In this document: one piece after another, positions 43,227 through 51,622 of the stretch
Position numbering within the stretch: the stretch's first letter is position 1
Layout of the letters: each line of letters begins with the position of its first letter
DNA from: Glaciihabitans arcticus
GTDB lineage: Bacteria > Actinomycetota > Actinomycetes > Actinomycetales > Microbacteriaceae
Direction of reading: 5' to 3'
Assembly: GCF_004310685.1 (NCBI RefSeq)
Contig: NZ_SISG01000001.1
Location: 2,852,001-2,916,000 of the forward strand
DNA: 64,000 nucleotides
Notes under the pieces: generated by a model
Database searches by the model: none
The model's input: the letters and a program-made list of their open reading frames with translations, nothing else
What the model was told of the DNA's origin: nothing
Position numbers and translations under genes: made by a program

Positions 43227-43315
43227 ACACGGGGTTGCGCGAACCCCTATTCTTACGTCTCAGCACACCAGTAACACTGGTAACACGTGCGCGGAACGGG
43301 AAACGGGGTGGGTCG

Positions 43316-43510
43316 ATGTCGGGAGATCTCTCCGACGTACGGTTCCTGACTGTCGCTGAAGTCGCCGACATGATGCGCGTCTCCAACATGACCGTCTACC
43401 GGCTCGTGCACGCCGGCGAGTTGCCGGCGATCCGCTTCGGCCGGTCGTTCCGCATCCCGGAGTCTGCTGTCGCGACCGCGATCCAGACCCCGATTTCACA
43501 GGTCGGCTGA
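43316..43510 (+). CDS. BldC-like helix-turn-helix protein
   Basis: A 64-residue MerR-type HTH protein: FLTVAEVADMMRVSNMTVYR, then LVHAGELPAIRFGRSFRIPE. It resembles excisionase/BldC-like proteins of actinobacteria. The neighbouring small ribosomal protein gene and nearby proC form the same neighbourhood known in mycobacteria, which supports a conserved core gene. BldC controls development in Streptomyces; here its role is unknown. Confidence 0.9.
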   Translation: MSGDLSDVRFLTVAEVADMMRVSNMTVYRLVHAGELPAIRFGRSFRIPESAVATAIQTPISQVG

Positions 43511-43617
43511 CCCCCGGAGTTTCCGCCCTTGCTTCGTGCGCTAGACTTGCGCAGTATATTTTCCACGGTTCTGTAAGCGGACCGATTGGTCCGTTCCGAA
43601 AAACCAGTGAGGTCCCT

Positions 43618-43716
43618 ATGGGTTCAGTCATCAAGAAGCGCCGCAAGCGTATGGCGAAGAAGAAGCACCGCAAGCTGCTTCGCAAGACGCGTCACCAGCG
43701 TCGTAACAAGAAGTAG
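43618..43716 (+). CDS. Small ribosomal protein bS22
   Basis: A 32-residue, very basic protein (GSVIKKRRKRMAKKKHRKLL) matching the AURKAIP1/COX24-like bS22 of actinobacterial 30S subunits. It is below usual gene-finding thresholds. The upstream -10-like TATATT (43555-43560) and hairpin CGGACC-GATT-GGTCCG (43578-43593) give a short structured leader, and a terminator follows at 43729-43757. Confidence 0.9.
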   Translation: MGSVIKKRRKRMAKKKHRKLLRKTRHQRRNKK

Positions 43717-43728
43717 AGATTTTCCACG

Positions 43729-43757
43729 AACAGCGTCAGGCATCGCCTGGCGCTGTT
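43729..43757 (+). terminator. Terminator of the bS22 gene
   Basis: AACAGCG and CAGGC pair with GCCTG and CGCTGTT around a three-base loop, with TTTG after the stem. Confidence 0.75.
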
Positions 43758-43779
43758 TGTCGTTAACTAGGCTTGTCCC

Positions 43780-44034
43780 GTGTCCGCCGCGAAACTCACC
43801 CTCATCGGTAAGCCCGGTTGTCACCTCTGTGACGACGCCCGCGCGGTGGTCACCACGGTGCTCGCGGACTTCGAGTCCGTGACGCTCGACGAACTGTCGA
43901 TACTGGATGACGCCGCACTGCACGAGCAATACGTCGAAGAAATACCCGTACTGCTGCTGAACGGCCGCGTGCACAACATCTGGCGAGTGGATGCCGACCG
44001 GCTCCGCCGCTCCCTCGAGGAGGCAACCGCATGA
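43780..44034 (+). CDS. Glutaredoxin-family (DUF836-type) protein
   Basis: An 84-residue thioredoxin-fold protein with the redox motif CHLC at about 14-17 and the cis-Pro in EEIPVLLL. It starts at GTG 43780. A similar gene occurs near this conserved locus in mycobacteria. It reduces disulfides or glutathione/mycothiol mixed disulfides. The next start overlaps its stop (ATGA). Confidence 0.88.
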   Translation: MSAAKLTLIGKPGCHLCDDARAVVTTVLADFESVTLDELSILDDAALHEQYVEEIPVLLLNGRVHNIWRVDADRLRRSLEEATA

Positions 44035-44330
44035 TCAGGCACGTCGTTTCATGGAAGCTCGCGGCAACGGACGCGGCGCAGCGCGAGCTGGATGCCGCCG
44101 CGATCATCGAGGGCCTCGAGTCGCTGCCCGCGTTGATCCCCGAGATTCTGTTCTTCCAGGTCGGCCGCAATGTGGCGCCGTACGCCGACAACTGGGATCT
44201 CACGCTCGTCGCCGACTACGACTCGCTCGACGCACTCGAGGCGTACCAGGTGCATCCCGAGCACCAGCGGGTCGTGGCGATTGTGAAGCCCCGCGTCGGG
44301 GCGCGCTCGAACGTCGACTTCGAGGTCTAG
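44031..44330 (+). CDS. Dabb-domain (stress-responsive A/B barrel) protein
   Basis: A 99-residue dimeric alpha/beta-barrel protein. IRHVVSWKLAATDAAQREL at the start and YDSLDALEAYQVHPEHQRVV in the second half are the Dabb signature. Members bind or convert small aromatic compounds, often with stress induction. It is coupled to the glutaredoxin gene. Its stop shares a CTAG with the convergent YegP-like gene. Confidence 0.88.
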   Translation: MIRHVVSWKLAATDAAQRELDAAAIIEGLESLPALIPEILFFQVGRNVAPYADNWDLTLVADYDSLDALEAYQVHPEHQRVVAIVKPRVGARSNVDFEV

Positions 44331-44506
44331 TCGACCTCGACGGTCTCCGCACCGGGCGCGTTCGTCTTGACCGACTCGATGCCGTTCTGGGCGCTCGCCT
44401 TCGATGAGTACCCTTCGGATATCGCGATGACCTGGCCGTTTCCGGCCTTCAGGCGAAAGCGGTACTCGCCCCTGCTGTCCTTATAGAGCTCGAACGTTCC
44501 AGCCAT
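44327..44506 (-). CDS. YegP-like DUF1508 protein, 59 aa
   Basis: A 59-residue protein: GTFELYKDSRGEYRFRLKAG, then NGQVIAISEGYSSKASAQNG and SVKTNAP. This is the DUF1508 repeat, here in a single copy. AAAGGAG stands six bases before the ATG. Function is unknown; members are small cytoplasmic beta-alpha proteins. Confidence 0.88.
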   Translation of the reverse strand: MAGTFELYKDSRGEYRFRLKAGNGQVIAISEGYSSKASAQNGIESVKTNAPGAETVEVD

Positions 44507-44557
44507 GGCGCACTCCTTTGTGGGTGAAGTGGCTCCCGATGTGGAGTCGAGACCAGT

Positions 44558-44573
44558 GTGCTCCGAAGAGCAC
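44558..44573 (-). terminator. UUCG-loop hairpin after aspS
   Basis: On the minus strand GTGCTC-TTCG-GAGCAC forms a very stable tetraloop hairpin nine bases beyond the aspS stop. There is no T tract. Confidence 0.55.
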
Positions 44574-44581
44574 CCGACACG

Positions 44582-45907
44582 CTAGGGCAGCAGGCGCGTC
44601 GGTCCGCGGAACAGGTAGGTCGCCTCGCGGATGTTCGGCATCTTCAGCAGCAGCATCAGCACGCGGCTGAGGCCCATGCCGAAACCACCGTGCGGGGGAA
44701 CGCCGTAGCGGAAGAAGTCGAGGTAGAAGTCGAGCTCCTCGGGCTCGAGGCCCTTCTCCTTTGCCTGCTCGATCAGCACGTCGATGCGGTGCTCGCGCTG
44801 GGCTCCGGTCGAGATCTCGACGCCGTTGAAGATGAGGTCGTAGCTGTTGGTCAGTGCAGCATCGCCCTCGTGGCGCATGTGATAGAACGGGCGGATGCTC
44901 GAGGCGTAGTCGGTCAGGAACACGAACTCGTGGCCGTAGGTCTCCAGCGCCCAGGCGGCGATCTGGCGCTCACCCTCGGGGTCCATGTCGTCATCCGCTC
45001 TCGGCACCTCGTAGCCGCGCTCGGCGACGATGCGCTTCGCCTCGGCGAGCGGCACGCGCGGGAACGGCACGGTCGGCACAACGACATCGACGTCGTAGAG
45101 TGCCTTGATCTCGTCGCCGTGCTTGTCCTTGATGGCCTGAAAGCCGGCCACAAGAAGTTCCTCGTGCACCTTCATCACGTCTTCGTGGCTGTCGATCCAG
45201 CTGAACTCGGTGTCGACACTCGTGAACTCGGTGGCGTGACGGCTCGTGAAGGAGGGGTCGGCGCGGAAGGCCGGCCCGACCTCGAAGATCTTGCCGAAGC
45301 CGGCGGGCTGCGCCATCTGCTTGAAGAACTGCGGGCTCTGGGCGAGGTACGCCTTGCGCTCGAAGTAGTCGACCTCGAACAGCTCGGCCTTCGACTCGCT
45401 CGCCGAGGCCATGAGCTTCGGGGTGTGGATCTCGATGAAGTCGCGCTCGACCCAGTAGGTGCGCAGCGCGTGCAGGAAGGTGGTCTGCACCTTGAAGACG
45501 AGCGAGTTCTTCGGAACCCGCAGGTCGAGGAAGCGCCAGTCCATGCGCTTGTCGCCGCTGGAGTCCTCGGCGATGGGGGAGACGGCTGCCTCGGAGACGA
45601 CGGCGAGACCATCGAGCTTGATCTCGACTCCGCCGAGCTTCACGCGCTCGTCGTGCTTGAGCTCACCGGTCGCGGTGAGGAAGGTGCCGACCGTGAGGGC
45701 GCTGATCGTGTCGGCCAGCTCATCGGCGAGCGGCGTGCCATCCTCAGCAAAGTTCTTCGGGTGCACCAGCTGGGTGGCACCCGACTCGTCGCGCAGCACA
45801 ACGAACTGCACCTTCTTCTGGTCCCGGATCGTGTCGACCCAGCCGGATACGGAGATGGCGCCGTCGGATGCCGCGGCGAGGTCCTTGATGAGGGTGCGTT
45901 CAGTCAC
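44582..45907 (-). CDS. aspS: Aspartyl-tRNA synthetase, archaeal type (Asp/Asn)
   Basis: A 441-residue class II synthetase without the GAD insertion of typical bacterial AspRS, so it belongs to the archaeal-type AspRS2 group. Motif 2 region EVGPAFRADPSFTSRHATEF and motif 3 GFGMGLSRVLMLLLKMPNIR are intact. Such enzymes often also charge tRNA-Asn with aspartate for later amidation, but that specificity cannot be read from sequence here. Confidence 0.94.
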   Translation of the reverse strand: MTERTLIKDLAAASDGAISVSGWVDTIRDQKKVQFVVLRDESGATQLVHPKNFAEDGTPLADELADTISALTVGTFLTATGELKHDERVKLGGVEIKLDGLAVVSEAAVSPIAEDSSGDKRMDWRFLDLRVPKNSLVFKVQTTFLHALRTYWVERDFIEIHTPKLMASASESKAELFEVDYFERKAYLAQSPQFFKQMAQPAGFGKIFEVGPAFRADPSFTSRHATEFTSVDTEFSWIDSHEDVMKVHEELLVAGFQAIKDKHGDEIKALYDVDVVVPTVPFPRVPLAEAKRIVAERGYEVPRADDDMDPEGERQIAAWALETYGHEFVFLTDYASSIRPFYHMRHEGDAALTNSYDLIFNGVEISTGAQREHRIDVLIEQAKEKGLEPEELDFYLDFFRYGVPPHGGFGMGLSRVLMLLLKMPNIREATYLFRGPTRLLP

Positions 45908-45941
45908 CCCAAGAGTTTACTCGGGTGGCGCGCTCGTCTTC

Positions 45942-45956
45942 TCTACAGGCTGTAGA
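45942..45956. promoter_or_regulatory. 15-bp palindrome in the promoter of the cytochrome c operon
   Basis: TCTACAG-G-CTGTAGA is perfect. A -10-like TAGACT (45960-45965) lies just downstream, and the GTG start at 45972 is seven bases after that box, so transcription may be leaderless. The palindrome occupies the -35/-10 spacer, a classic repressor position. It resembles the TACA-N-TGTA sites of BlaI/CopY proteins, with a three-base spacer instead of two. Confidence 0.5.
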
Positions 45957-45971
45957 ACGTAGACTCGTGGG

Positions 45972-46610
45972 GTGCCAGCAACGCTCCTGCATCTCGTCCG
46001 TCACGGCGAGGTCCACAACCCTGATCGTGTGCTCTACGGGCGTATCCCGGGCTTCCACCTCAGCGGACTGGGTGTGCGCATGGCGACCCTTGCGGCCGAG
46101 TCCCTCGCCGGCAACAACGTGACCGCCCTGTATGCGAGCCCGCTCGAGCGAGCGCAGGAGTCCGCCGCCCCCTGGGCCAAGAACTTCGGACTCGAGATCC
46201 AGACCGAAGAACGCATCATCGAGCCCACCAACAAGTTCGAGGGCCAGAGCACGGCCTTCGGCCCCAAGATGCTCACCCAGCCGCGCAACTGGCCGTTTGT
46301 GGTCAACCCGTTCCTGCCGAGCTGGGGCGAGCCCTTCGTCACCGTTGCCGCCCGGGTCATGGCAGCGATGCACGACGCGTGGGAGAAAGCGGACGGCGGC
46401 GAGGTTGTCATGGTCAGCCATCAGATGCCGATCTGGATGATCGCCCGCACCGTCGCCGGAAAACCCCTGTACCACGACCCCCGCAAACGCCGTTGCTCGC
46501 TCTCGAGCATCACGACCCTCGAGCACCGGGATGGCCGCTTCGTCGAGGTCAACTATCAGGATCCTGCGCGAGAGTTGCTGGCAGCATCCGTCGATCTTGG
46601 AGCAGTGTGA
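45972..46610 (+). CDS. Histidine phosphatase-family protein
   Basis: A 212-residue phosphoglycerate-mutase-like phosphatase with LLHLVRHGEVHNPDRVLYG (catalytic His), the Glu-containing core near ASPLERAQESAAPW and the second His in VVMVSHQMPIWM. It starts the operon with the thioredoxin-like, CcdA, ResB and CcsB proteins, and its stop overlaps the next start. The link to cytochrome assembly is synteny only; it may be a small-molecule phosphatase. Confidence 0.88.
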   Translation: MPATLLHLVRHGEVHNPDRVLYGRIPGFHLSGLGVRMATLAAESLAGNNVTALYASPLERAQESAAPWAKNFGLEIQTEERIIEPTNKFEGQSTAFGPKMLTQPRNWPFVVNPFLPSWGEPFVTVAARVMAAMHDAWEKADGGEVVMVSHQMPIWMIARTVAGKPLYHDPRKRRCSLSSITTLEHRDGRFVEVNYQDPARELLAASVDLGAV

Positions 46611-47200
46611 AACGCCCCCTCCCGACCGTGGCCCTCCTTGCCGCGGCAGCCCTCTTTCTCGCGGGCTGTGCCAACGACCCCCTCGCCGAGCAATACCGCG
46701 AGGGCACCGAGCAGAACTACATCTCGGGTGACGGCACGGTCACCGAGATAGCCGTCGACGAGCGCGAGTCGGCCGTCGACTTCGAGGCGACGACCGACAC
46801 CGGCGAGACGGTGTCCTCCGAGGACTACCGCGGCGAGGTGCTGGTGCTCAACTTCTGGTACGCCGGCTGCCCGCCGTGCCGCGCCGAGGCTCCCGACCTG
46901 CAGGAGCTCAACGAGCTGTTCGGTTCCGACGGTGCGTCCTTCCTCGGCGTGAACACCCGCGACCAGGCGGCGAACTCCCTGACCTTCGCCGAGAAGTACG
47001 GCATCACCTACCCCTCGGTGCTCGACGCCGAGGACGGCAACCTGCTGCTCGCGTTCTCCGGAACGGTCGCCGCGAACGCCGTGCCCACCACGCTCGTGAT
47101 CGACCGCGAGGGTCGGGTCGCCGCGCGCATCCTCGGCCGTCTCGACGGTCCGTCGACGCTCAAGACCCTCATCCGCGACGCCCTCGCGGAAGAGGGCTGA
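46607..47200 (+). CDS. Thioredoxin-like lipoprotein (ResA/TlpA type)
   Basis: A 197-residue exported lipoprotein: lipobox LAGC-A after a short signal peptide, then a TlpA/ResA thioredoxin fold with WYAGCPPCRAEAP and the cis-Pro in NAVPTTLVIDREG. In ResA-type systems it reduces apocytochrome c cysteines for heme attachment, with electrons from CcdA encoded next. It overlaps the preceding gene by four bases (GTGA). Confidence 0.93.
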   Translation: MKRPLPTVALLAAAALFLAGCANDPLAEQYREGTEQNYISGDGTVTEIAVDERESAVDFEATTDTGETVSSEDYRGEVLVLNFWYAGCPPCRAEAPDLQELNELFGSDGASFLGVNTRDQAANSLTFAEKYGITYPSVLDAEDGNLLLAFSGTVAANAVPTTLVIDREGRVAARILGRLDGPSTLKTLIRDALAEEG

Positions 47201-47202
47201 CC

Positions 47203-47934
47203 GTGGGGGAGCTCGTCGGCGACGGACAGCTGCTTGTCGCCATACCCATAGCCGTGCTCGCAGGGCTCATCTCGTTCCTGTCACCGTGCATCCTTCCGCT
47301 GGTGCCGGGCTACCTCGGTTACGTCGGGGGACTCGCCGACTCCGACGGCAAGGCCGGGCGCCGTCGACTCCTGCTGGGTGTCGGCCTGTTCATCCTCGGC
47401 TTCATGGTCGTCTTCACCGTGATGAATGCGCTGTCGGGCGCGGCCGGGCTGTGGCTCGTCATCCACCGCGAACTGATCACCCGCATCGCCGGGGTCATCG
47501 TCATCGCCCTCGGCCTCGTCTTTATCGGGCAGTTCGGCTTTATGCAGCGCACGGTGAAGCCCCGCTGGGCGCCCGCGACGGGCCTCGCCGGCGCACCGCT
47601 GCTCGGCATCGTGTTCGGCATCGGCTGGACGCCGTGCCTCGGCCCGACCCTCACCACCATCACCCTGATGAGCCTCGACAGCGGGTCGGCCGCCCAGGGC
47701 GCCCTGCTCGGGGTCTTCTATTCCCTCGGGCTCGGAATCCCGTTCCTTCTTGTCGCGCTCGGCTTCGGCTGGGTCGCGACGAGCGTCGCCTGGGTGAAGC
47801 GCAACATCCGCATCGTCAACATCGTGGGCGGCTCCATCCTGATCCTCATCGGCGTGCTCATGGTTTCCGGCCTGTGGTCGCTGTGGCTCAACTCTCTGCA
47901 GGCGGTGATCCTTGGCTTCCTCCCGGCCCTCTGA
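47203..47934 (+). CDS. ccdA: Cytochrome c biogenesis protein CcdA
   Basis: A 243-residue membrane protein with six helices and both reactive cysteines: SFLSPCILPLVPGYLGY and GIGWTPCLGPTLTT. It carries reducing equivalents from cytoplasmic thioredoxin to the outer thioredoxin-like lipoprotein. It starts at GTG 47203, two bases after the preceding stop. Confidence 0.95.
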   Translation: MGELVGDGQLLVAIPIAVLAGLISFLSPCILPLVPGYLGYVGGLADSDGKAGRRRLLLGVGLFILGFMVVFTVMNALSGAAGLWLVIHRELITRIAGVIVIALGLVFIGQFGFMQRTVKPRWAPATGLAGAPLLGIVFGIGWTPCLGPTLTTITLMSLDSGSAAQGALLGVFYSLGLGIPFLLVALGFGWVATSVAWVKRNIRIVNIVGGSILILIGVLMVSGLWSLWLNSLQAVILGFLPAL

Positions 47935-49504
47935 CCACATCGATTCCCCGGCTCCCGACCCGGGCATCGCCCAGCCGCGCCTCGGCGTCATCGGCTACCT
48001 GCGCTTCTTCTGGCGCCAGCTCACGAGCATGCGCACGGCGCTGTTCCTTCTGCTCCTGCTCGCGTTCGCCGCGATCCCGGGATCGCTCGTTCCGCAGCGC
48101 TCCGCGGACCCGAATGGCGTTATCGCCTACCAGGCCGCCTACCCCGATCTGTTCCCTGTGCTCGACGCCCTGCAGGTATTCGACACCTACAGCTCGGTCT
48201 GGTTCTCGAGCATCTACCTGCTGTTGTTCGTCTCGCTCATCGGCTGCATCATCCCGCGCACCAAATTCCACCTGAACGCGCTGCGTGCTCGCCCGCCCAA
48301 GACTCCCGCGCGCCTCGAACGTCTCGCCGGCTTCACGACCAGAACAACGGATGCCACTCCCGAGGCAGCCCTCGCAAGCGCTCGCGCCCTGCTGCGCAAG
48401 TCGGGGTACCGCGTCGAACAATACGGATCCAGCGTCAGCGCGGAGCGCGGCTACCTGCGCGAGACCGGCAACCTGGTCTTCCACACCGCACTGGTCGGCA
48501 TCCTCGTCGCGGCCGGCATCGGAGGCGGGTTCGTCTACACCGGCCAGCGTGTCATCGTTGAGGGCCAGAAGTTCGTCAACGTGCGCGCCGACTATGACGC
48601 GTTCAACCCGGGACGCTTCGTGACGAGTGCTGTCGGGCTGCAGCCTTATCGCATCAGCCTCGACCGCTTCGAGTCGGTCTATGAGCTGGAGAATCAGGAC
48701 GCGGTCGGGCAAGCCACCGACTACACGGCTTACATCTCTACGACGGTGCCCGGCCAGAAGGACGCCACGGCGACCATCAAGGTCAACGAACCACTGCGCA
48801 TCCAGGACACCGACGTCTACCTGCTCGGCAACGGCTACGCGCCCACCGTCGTTGTGCGCGACCCCGAGGGCAAAGTCGTCTGGACCGACTCGACGCCGTT
48901 CCTCCCGCAGGACGCCAAGCTCACCTCGAGCGGCGTCATCAAGATCCCCGACGGACTTGCCGAGCAGGTCGGCATGATCGGGTTCTTCTACCCGACCGCG
49001 GCGAAGCTCGACACCGGGGCGTTCACCTCCGGATTTCCCGGCCTGCTCAACCCCATGCTGAGTCTGCGCGTCTACACCGGCGACCTCGGCCTCGACGACG
49101 GCGTGGGTCGCTCGGTATACCAGCTCAACCCGACCGGACTCACACCGATCGCCGGCGACGGCGCCGATGTGCCCGCCATCCAGCTCGGCCTCGGCGACAA
49201 AGTCGACCTGCCGGGCGGCCTCGGCAGCATCGAGCTCACCGAGGTCAAGCGCTTCGCATCGTTCGACATCCATCACGACCCGACCCAGATCTGGGTGCTC
49301 GTGTTCGCGCTGCTGATCCTCGGCGGCCTGCTCACGGGACTCTTCATCCCGCGCCGTCGCGTCTGGGTGAAGGCGAAGCAGCAGGCCGACGGAACAACCC
49401 TCCTCGAGTACGCGGGGCTCGCCCGCGGCGAGGACCCCCGCTTGGATGAAGCTGTGGCCGACCTCGCGACGGCGCACGCCGCGAACTTCCCGAATAAGGT
49501 GTAA
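47912..49504 (+). CDS. resB: Cytochrome c biogenesis protein ResB
   Basis: A 530-residue protein: three N-terminal helices (RTALFLLLLLAFAAIPGSL is the first), a large outer domain and a C-terminal helix. It matches ResB/Ccs1 of system II. Together with CcsB it delivers heme to apocytochromes. The start is a TTG at 47912, inside the ccdA 3' end (23-bp overlap). Confidence 0.93.
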   Translation: MASSRPSDHIDSPAPDPGIAQPRLGVIGYLRFFWRQLTSMRTALFLLLLLAFAAIPGSLVPQRSADPNGVIAYQAAYPDLFPVLDALQVFDTYSSVWFSSIYLLLFVSLIGCIIPRTKFHLNALRARPPKTPARLERLAGFTTRTTDATPEAALASARALLRKSGYRVEQYGSSVSAERGYLRETGNLVFHTALVGILVAAGIGGGFVYTGQRVIVEGQKFVNVRADYDAFNPGRFVTSAVGLQPYRISLDRFESVYELENQDAVGQATDYTAYISTTVPGQKDATATIKVNEPLRIQDTDVYLLGNGYAPTVVVRDPEGKVVWTDSTPFLPQDAKLTSSGVIKIPDGLAEQVGMIGFFYPTAAKLDTGAFTSGFPGLLNPMLSLRVYTGDLGLDDGVGRSVYQLNPTGLTPIAGDGADVPAIQLGLGDKVDLPGGLGSIELTEVKRFASFDIHHDPTQIWVLVFALLILGGLLTGLFIPRRRVWVKAKQQADGTTLLEYAGLARGEDPRLDEAVADLATAHAANFPNKV

Positions 49505-49506
49505 AC

Positions 49507-50472
49507 GTGACCGAACTCTACGCAACGATCTCCCTCATCTCCGTGTACTCGGCGATGGCGGTGTACACGTTCGCCTTCATCGCGTTCACGGTCGACCTCG
49601 CCCGCCGGTCGGCGCCCGCACCCGAGCTTGTCGGGGCGACACCCGTTGCTGCAGCGGTGGGACAGAACGGCCGCACCGGCCTCCTCACGCGACTCGCGAC
49701 GGACGTACCGGCCGAGGCGACCCCGAAGGGCTCGCGCTCTCTTCGCGTCGCCATGGCCCTCACGGTCGTTGGATGGCTCCTCCACGTCGCTGGAATCATC
49801 ACTCGCGGCATCGCTGCCGGCTATGTGCCCTGGTCGAACATGTACGGGTTCGCGCTCACCGCCACGGGTATCGCCGTCGGAGTGTTCCTCGCCGTGCAGT
49901 TCTGGCAGGATCTGCGCTTCCTCGGCGCGTACATCATCGGCTTCGCCCTAGTCTTCCTCGGGCTCGGCACGGTCAACTTCTACGTCGCCATCGTTCCGCA
50001 GCCGGTTCCCCTGCAGTCGGTCTGGCTCGTCATCCACGTGTTCGTGGCGACCCTCGGGACGGCATTCTTCGCAATCGGCGCGGGCCTGTCCCTCGTACAG
50101 CTGCTGCAGGACCGGCGCGAGCGCACCGGCGCCGGGCCCCGCTTTCTCGAAACGCTGCCGACCGCGACCCAGCTCGAGAATCTCGCCTACCGCGTCATCC
50201 TCATCGGATTCGTGTTCTGGACCTTCACCCTCATCGCCGGCGCCATCTGGGCGGAGCGCGCGTGGGGCCGCTACTGGGGCTGGGACACCAAGGAGGTCTG
50301 GACGTTCATCATCTGGGTCATCTTCGCCGGCTACATCCACGCGCGAGCGACCCGCGGCTGGCGAGGCTCGCGATCGGCCTGGCTCGCGCTGGTCGGGTTC
50401 GGTGCCGTGCTCTTCAACTTCACCATCGTGAACCTCTTCTTCAAGGGGCTCCACTCGTACAGCGGGCTCTAA
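49507..50472 (+). CDS. ccsB: Cytochrome c biogenesis protein CcsB/ResC
   Basis: A 321-residue membrane protein with the heme-handling WWD-type motif as WGRYWGWDTKEVWTFIIWV and conserved His residues in adjacent loops (for example VIHVFVATLG). It forms the system II cytochrome c synthetase with ResB. It starts at GTG 49507, two bases after resB. Confidence 0.95.
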   Translation: MTELYATISLISVYSAMAVYTFAFIAFTVDLARRSAPAPELVGATPVAAAVGQNGRTGLLTRLATDVPAEATPKGSRSLRVAMALTVVGWLLHVAGIITRGIAAGYVPWSNMYGFALTATGIAVGVFLAVQFWQDLRFLGAYIIGFALVFLGLGTVNFYVAIVPQPVPLQSVWLVIHVFVATLGTAFFAIGAGLSLVQLLQDRRERTGAGPRFLETLPTATQLENLAYRVILIGFVFWTFTLIAGAIWAERAWGRYWGWDTKEVWTFIIWVIFAGYIHARATRGWRGSRSAWLALVGFGAVLFNFTIVNLFFKGLHSYSGL

Positions 50473-50684
50473 CCGCATACCCGGTTTCGGCCGATTCTGC
50501 CCCAGAGCGGGGGCCAAAACGCTGTGCGCATCCCCCAAGAGGACGACTTTTTTCGGCGTAGGGGCGACAAAACGGCCCAAAGTGCGTACCGTGGATGAGT
50601 CCGACGATTCGTAACTGTTGCTGGCCGGTGCCTCCCTAGAGGTGCGCGAGCCAATGCTTGTATCTTTAAGTTGTTAGGAAACCC

Positions 50685-51569
50685 GTGCTCTTTAAGCGTT
50701 CCCCTGCGAGAAGGCGAGCCCTCTCGAAGCCCGATAAGGCCGCGCTCGCGCTGCCCATTCCCGCGGCTCCCACGGCTCAGTCCACCTCGACCGTGGCGCC
50801 TGCAAACGCAGCGTATCCGACCCGCTCCTCCCGCTCCGCGACCCCGGTCAGGCGTGTTGTCCCCGCCAAGCGCCAGGGCCCCAAGAAGCTCCTCGGTCTC
50901 CTGACCGTCATCGTCATCCCCGGTTTCCTCGCCGCCACCTCCATCCCCGCCTTCGCGATCGGAACCCCGCCCAGCTTCGGTGAGGCCGAGCTGCTCTCCG
51001 CCGAAGGCCACGTCGACCCGATCGACCTGCAGGCGGTCAGCGTGAGCGCTTCCGCTGAGATCGCCGTCGAACGCCAGGCATTCACCGCCGAGACTCACGC
51101 CCAGCTCATGTCGCGCAAGGCCGCGACTCTGCGCGCCACGGCCCGTGCGGGGGCCTTCGGTGTCGTCGGACCGCGCCAGGCCGGCGACGATTACCCGTTC
51201 CGCGGCCAGTACGGCCTCACCTCGCTGCGCTACGTCGGCAGCCAGTGCACCGACTTCGTCGCCTGGCGAATCAACCGCGACAAGGGCGTCACCGGTGAGC
51301 CGTGGGCCTACACCTGGGCAAACATGACCCCCGGCGGCGGTTCGGCCTCCGCGTGGGCGCGCGCTTGGGCCAACAACGGCTGGAAGACGAGCACGACCCC
51401 AGTGGTAGGTGCCGTCGCCTGGTTCAACGGAAACCATGTCGCCTACGTCAAGTCCGTCTCCGGTGGCTCCGTGTTCCTCGAGGAGTACAACTGGAACGGC
51501 TCCGCGTCGTACCACACGCGAACGATCCCCTCGAGTTCCGTCGCACTCTTCCTGTACCCGCCTCCCTGA
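50685..51569 (+). CDS. Secreted CHAP-domain peptidoglycan hydrolase
   Basis: A 294-residue protein with an unusually long, basic, Pro/Ala-rich cytoplasmic stretch (~68 residues) before a single hydrophobic segment (LLGLLTVIVIPGFLAATSIP). The CHAP domain (about 180-294) has the catalytic Cys in GSQCTDFVAWRIN and the His in NGNHVAYVKSV. It likely cleaves an amide bond in peptidoglycan at or outside the membrane. AGGAAA precedes the GTG start. The 212-bp upstream gap has a TTTTTT tract and no clear riboswitch. Confidence 0.85.
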   Translation: MLFKRSPARRRALSKPDKAALALPIPAAPTAQSTSTVAPANAAYPTRSSRSATPVRRVVPAKRQGPKKLLGLLTVIVIPGFLAATSIPAFAIGTPPSFGEAELLSAEGHVDPIDLQAVSVSASAEIAVERQAFTAETHAQLMSRKAATLRATARAGAFGVVGPRQAGDDYPFRGQYGLTSLRYVGSQCTDFVAWRINRDKGVTGEPWAYTWANMTPGGGSASAWARAWANNGWKTSTTPVVGAVAWFNGNHVAYVKSVSGGSVFLEEYNWNGSASYHTRTIPSSSVALFLYPPP

Positions 51570-51585
51570 TCGGCGGCGTGACCAC

Positions 51586-51615
51586 CGGCCATCGAACCCT
51601 CGGGTGAGATGGCCG
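51586..51615. terminator. Hairpin between CHAP gene and menC
   Basis: CGGCCATC (51586-51593) pairs with GATGGCCG (51608-51615), with an inner CCCTCGGG stem in the loop. It lies between convergent genes and could act in both directions. Confidence 0.65.
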
Positions 51616-51622
51616 TTGTGGT

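Noticed and set aside
44558-45955. A 465-codon open frame opposite aspS
   Set aside because: It is the antisense of the synthetase, whose motifs are intact; its Leu/Val/Glu-rich translation shows no known domain.
50473-50684. A c-di-AMP riboswitch before the CHAP hydrolase
   Set aside because: The gene type fits, but I could not find the conserved ydaO sequence blocks in the 212-bp gap.
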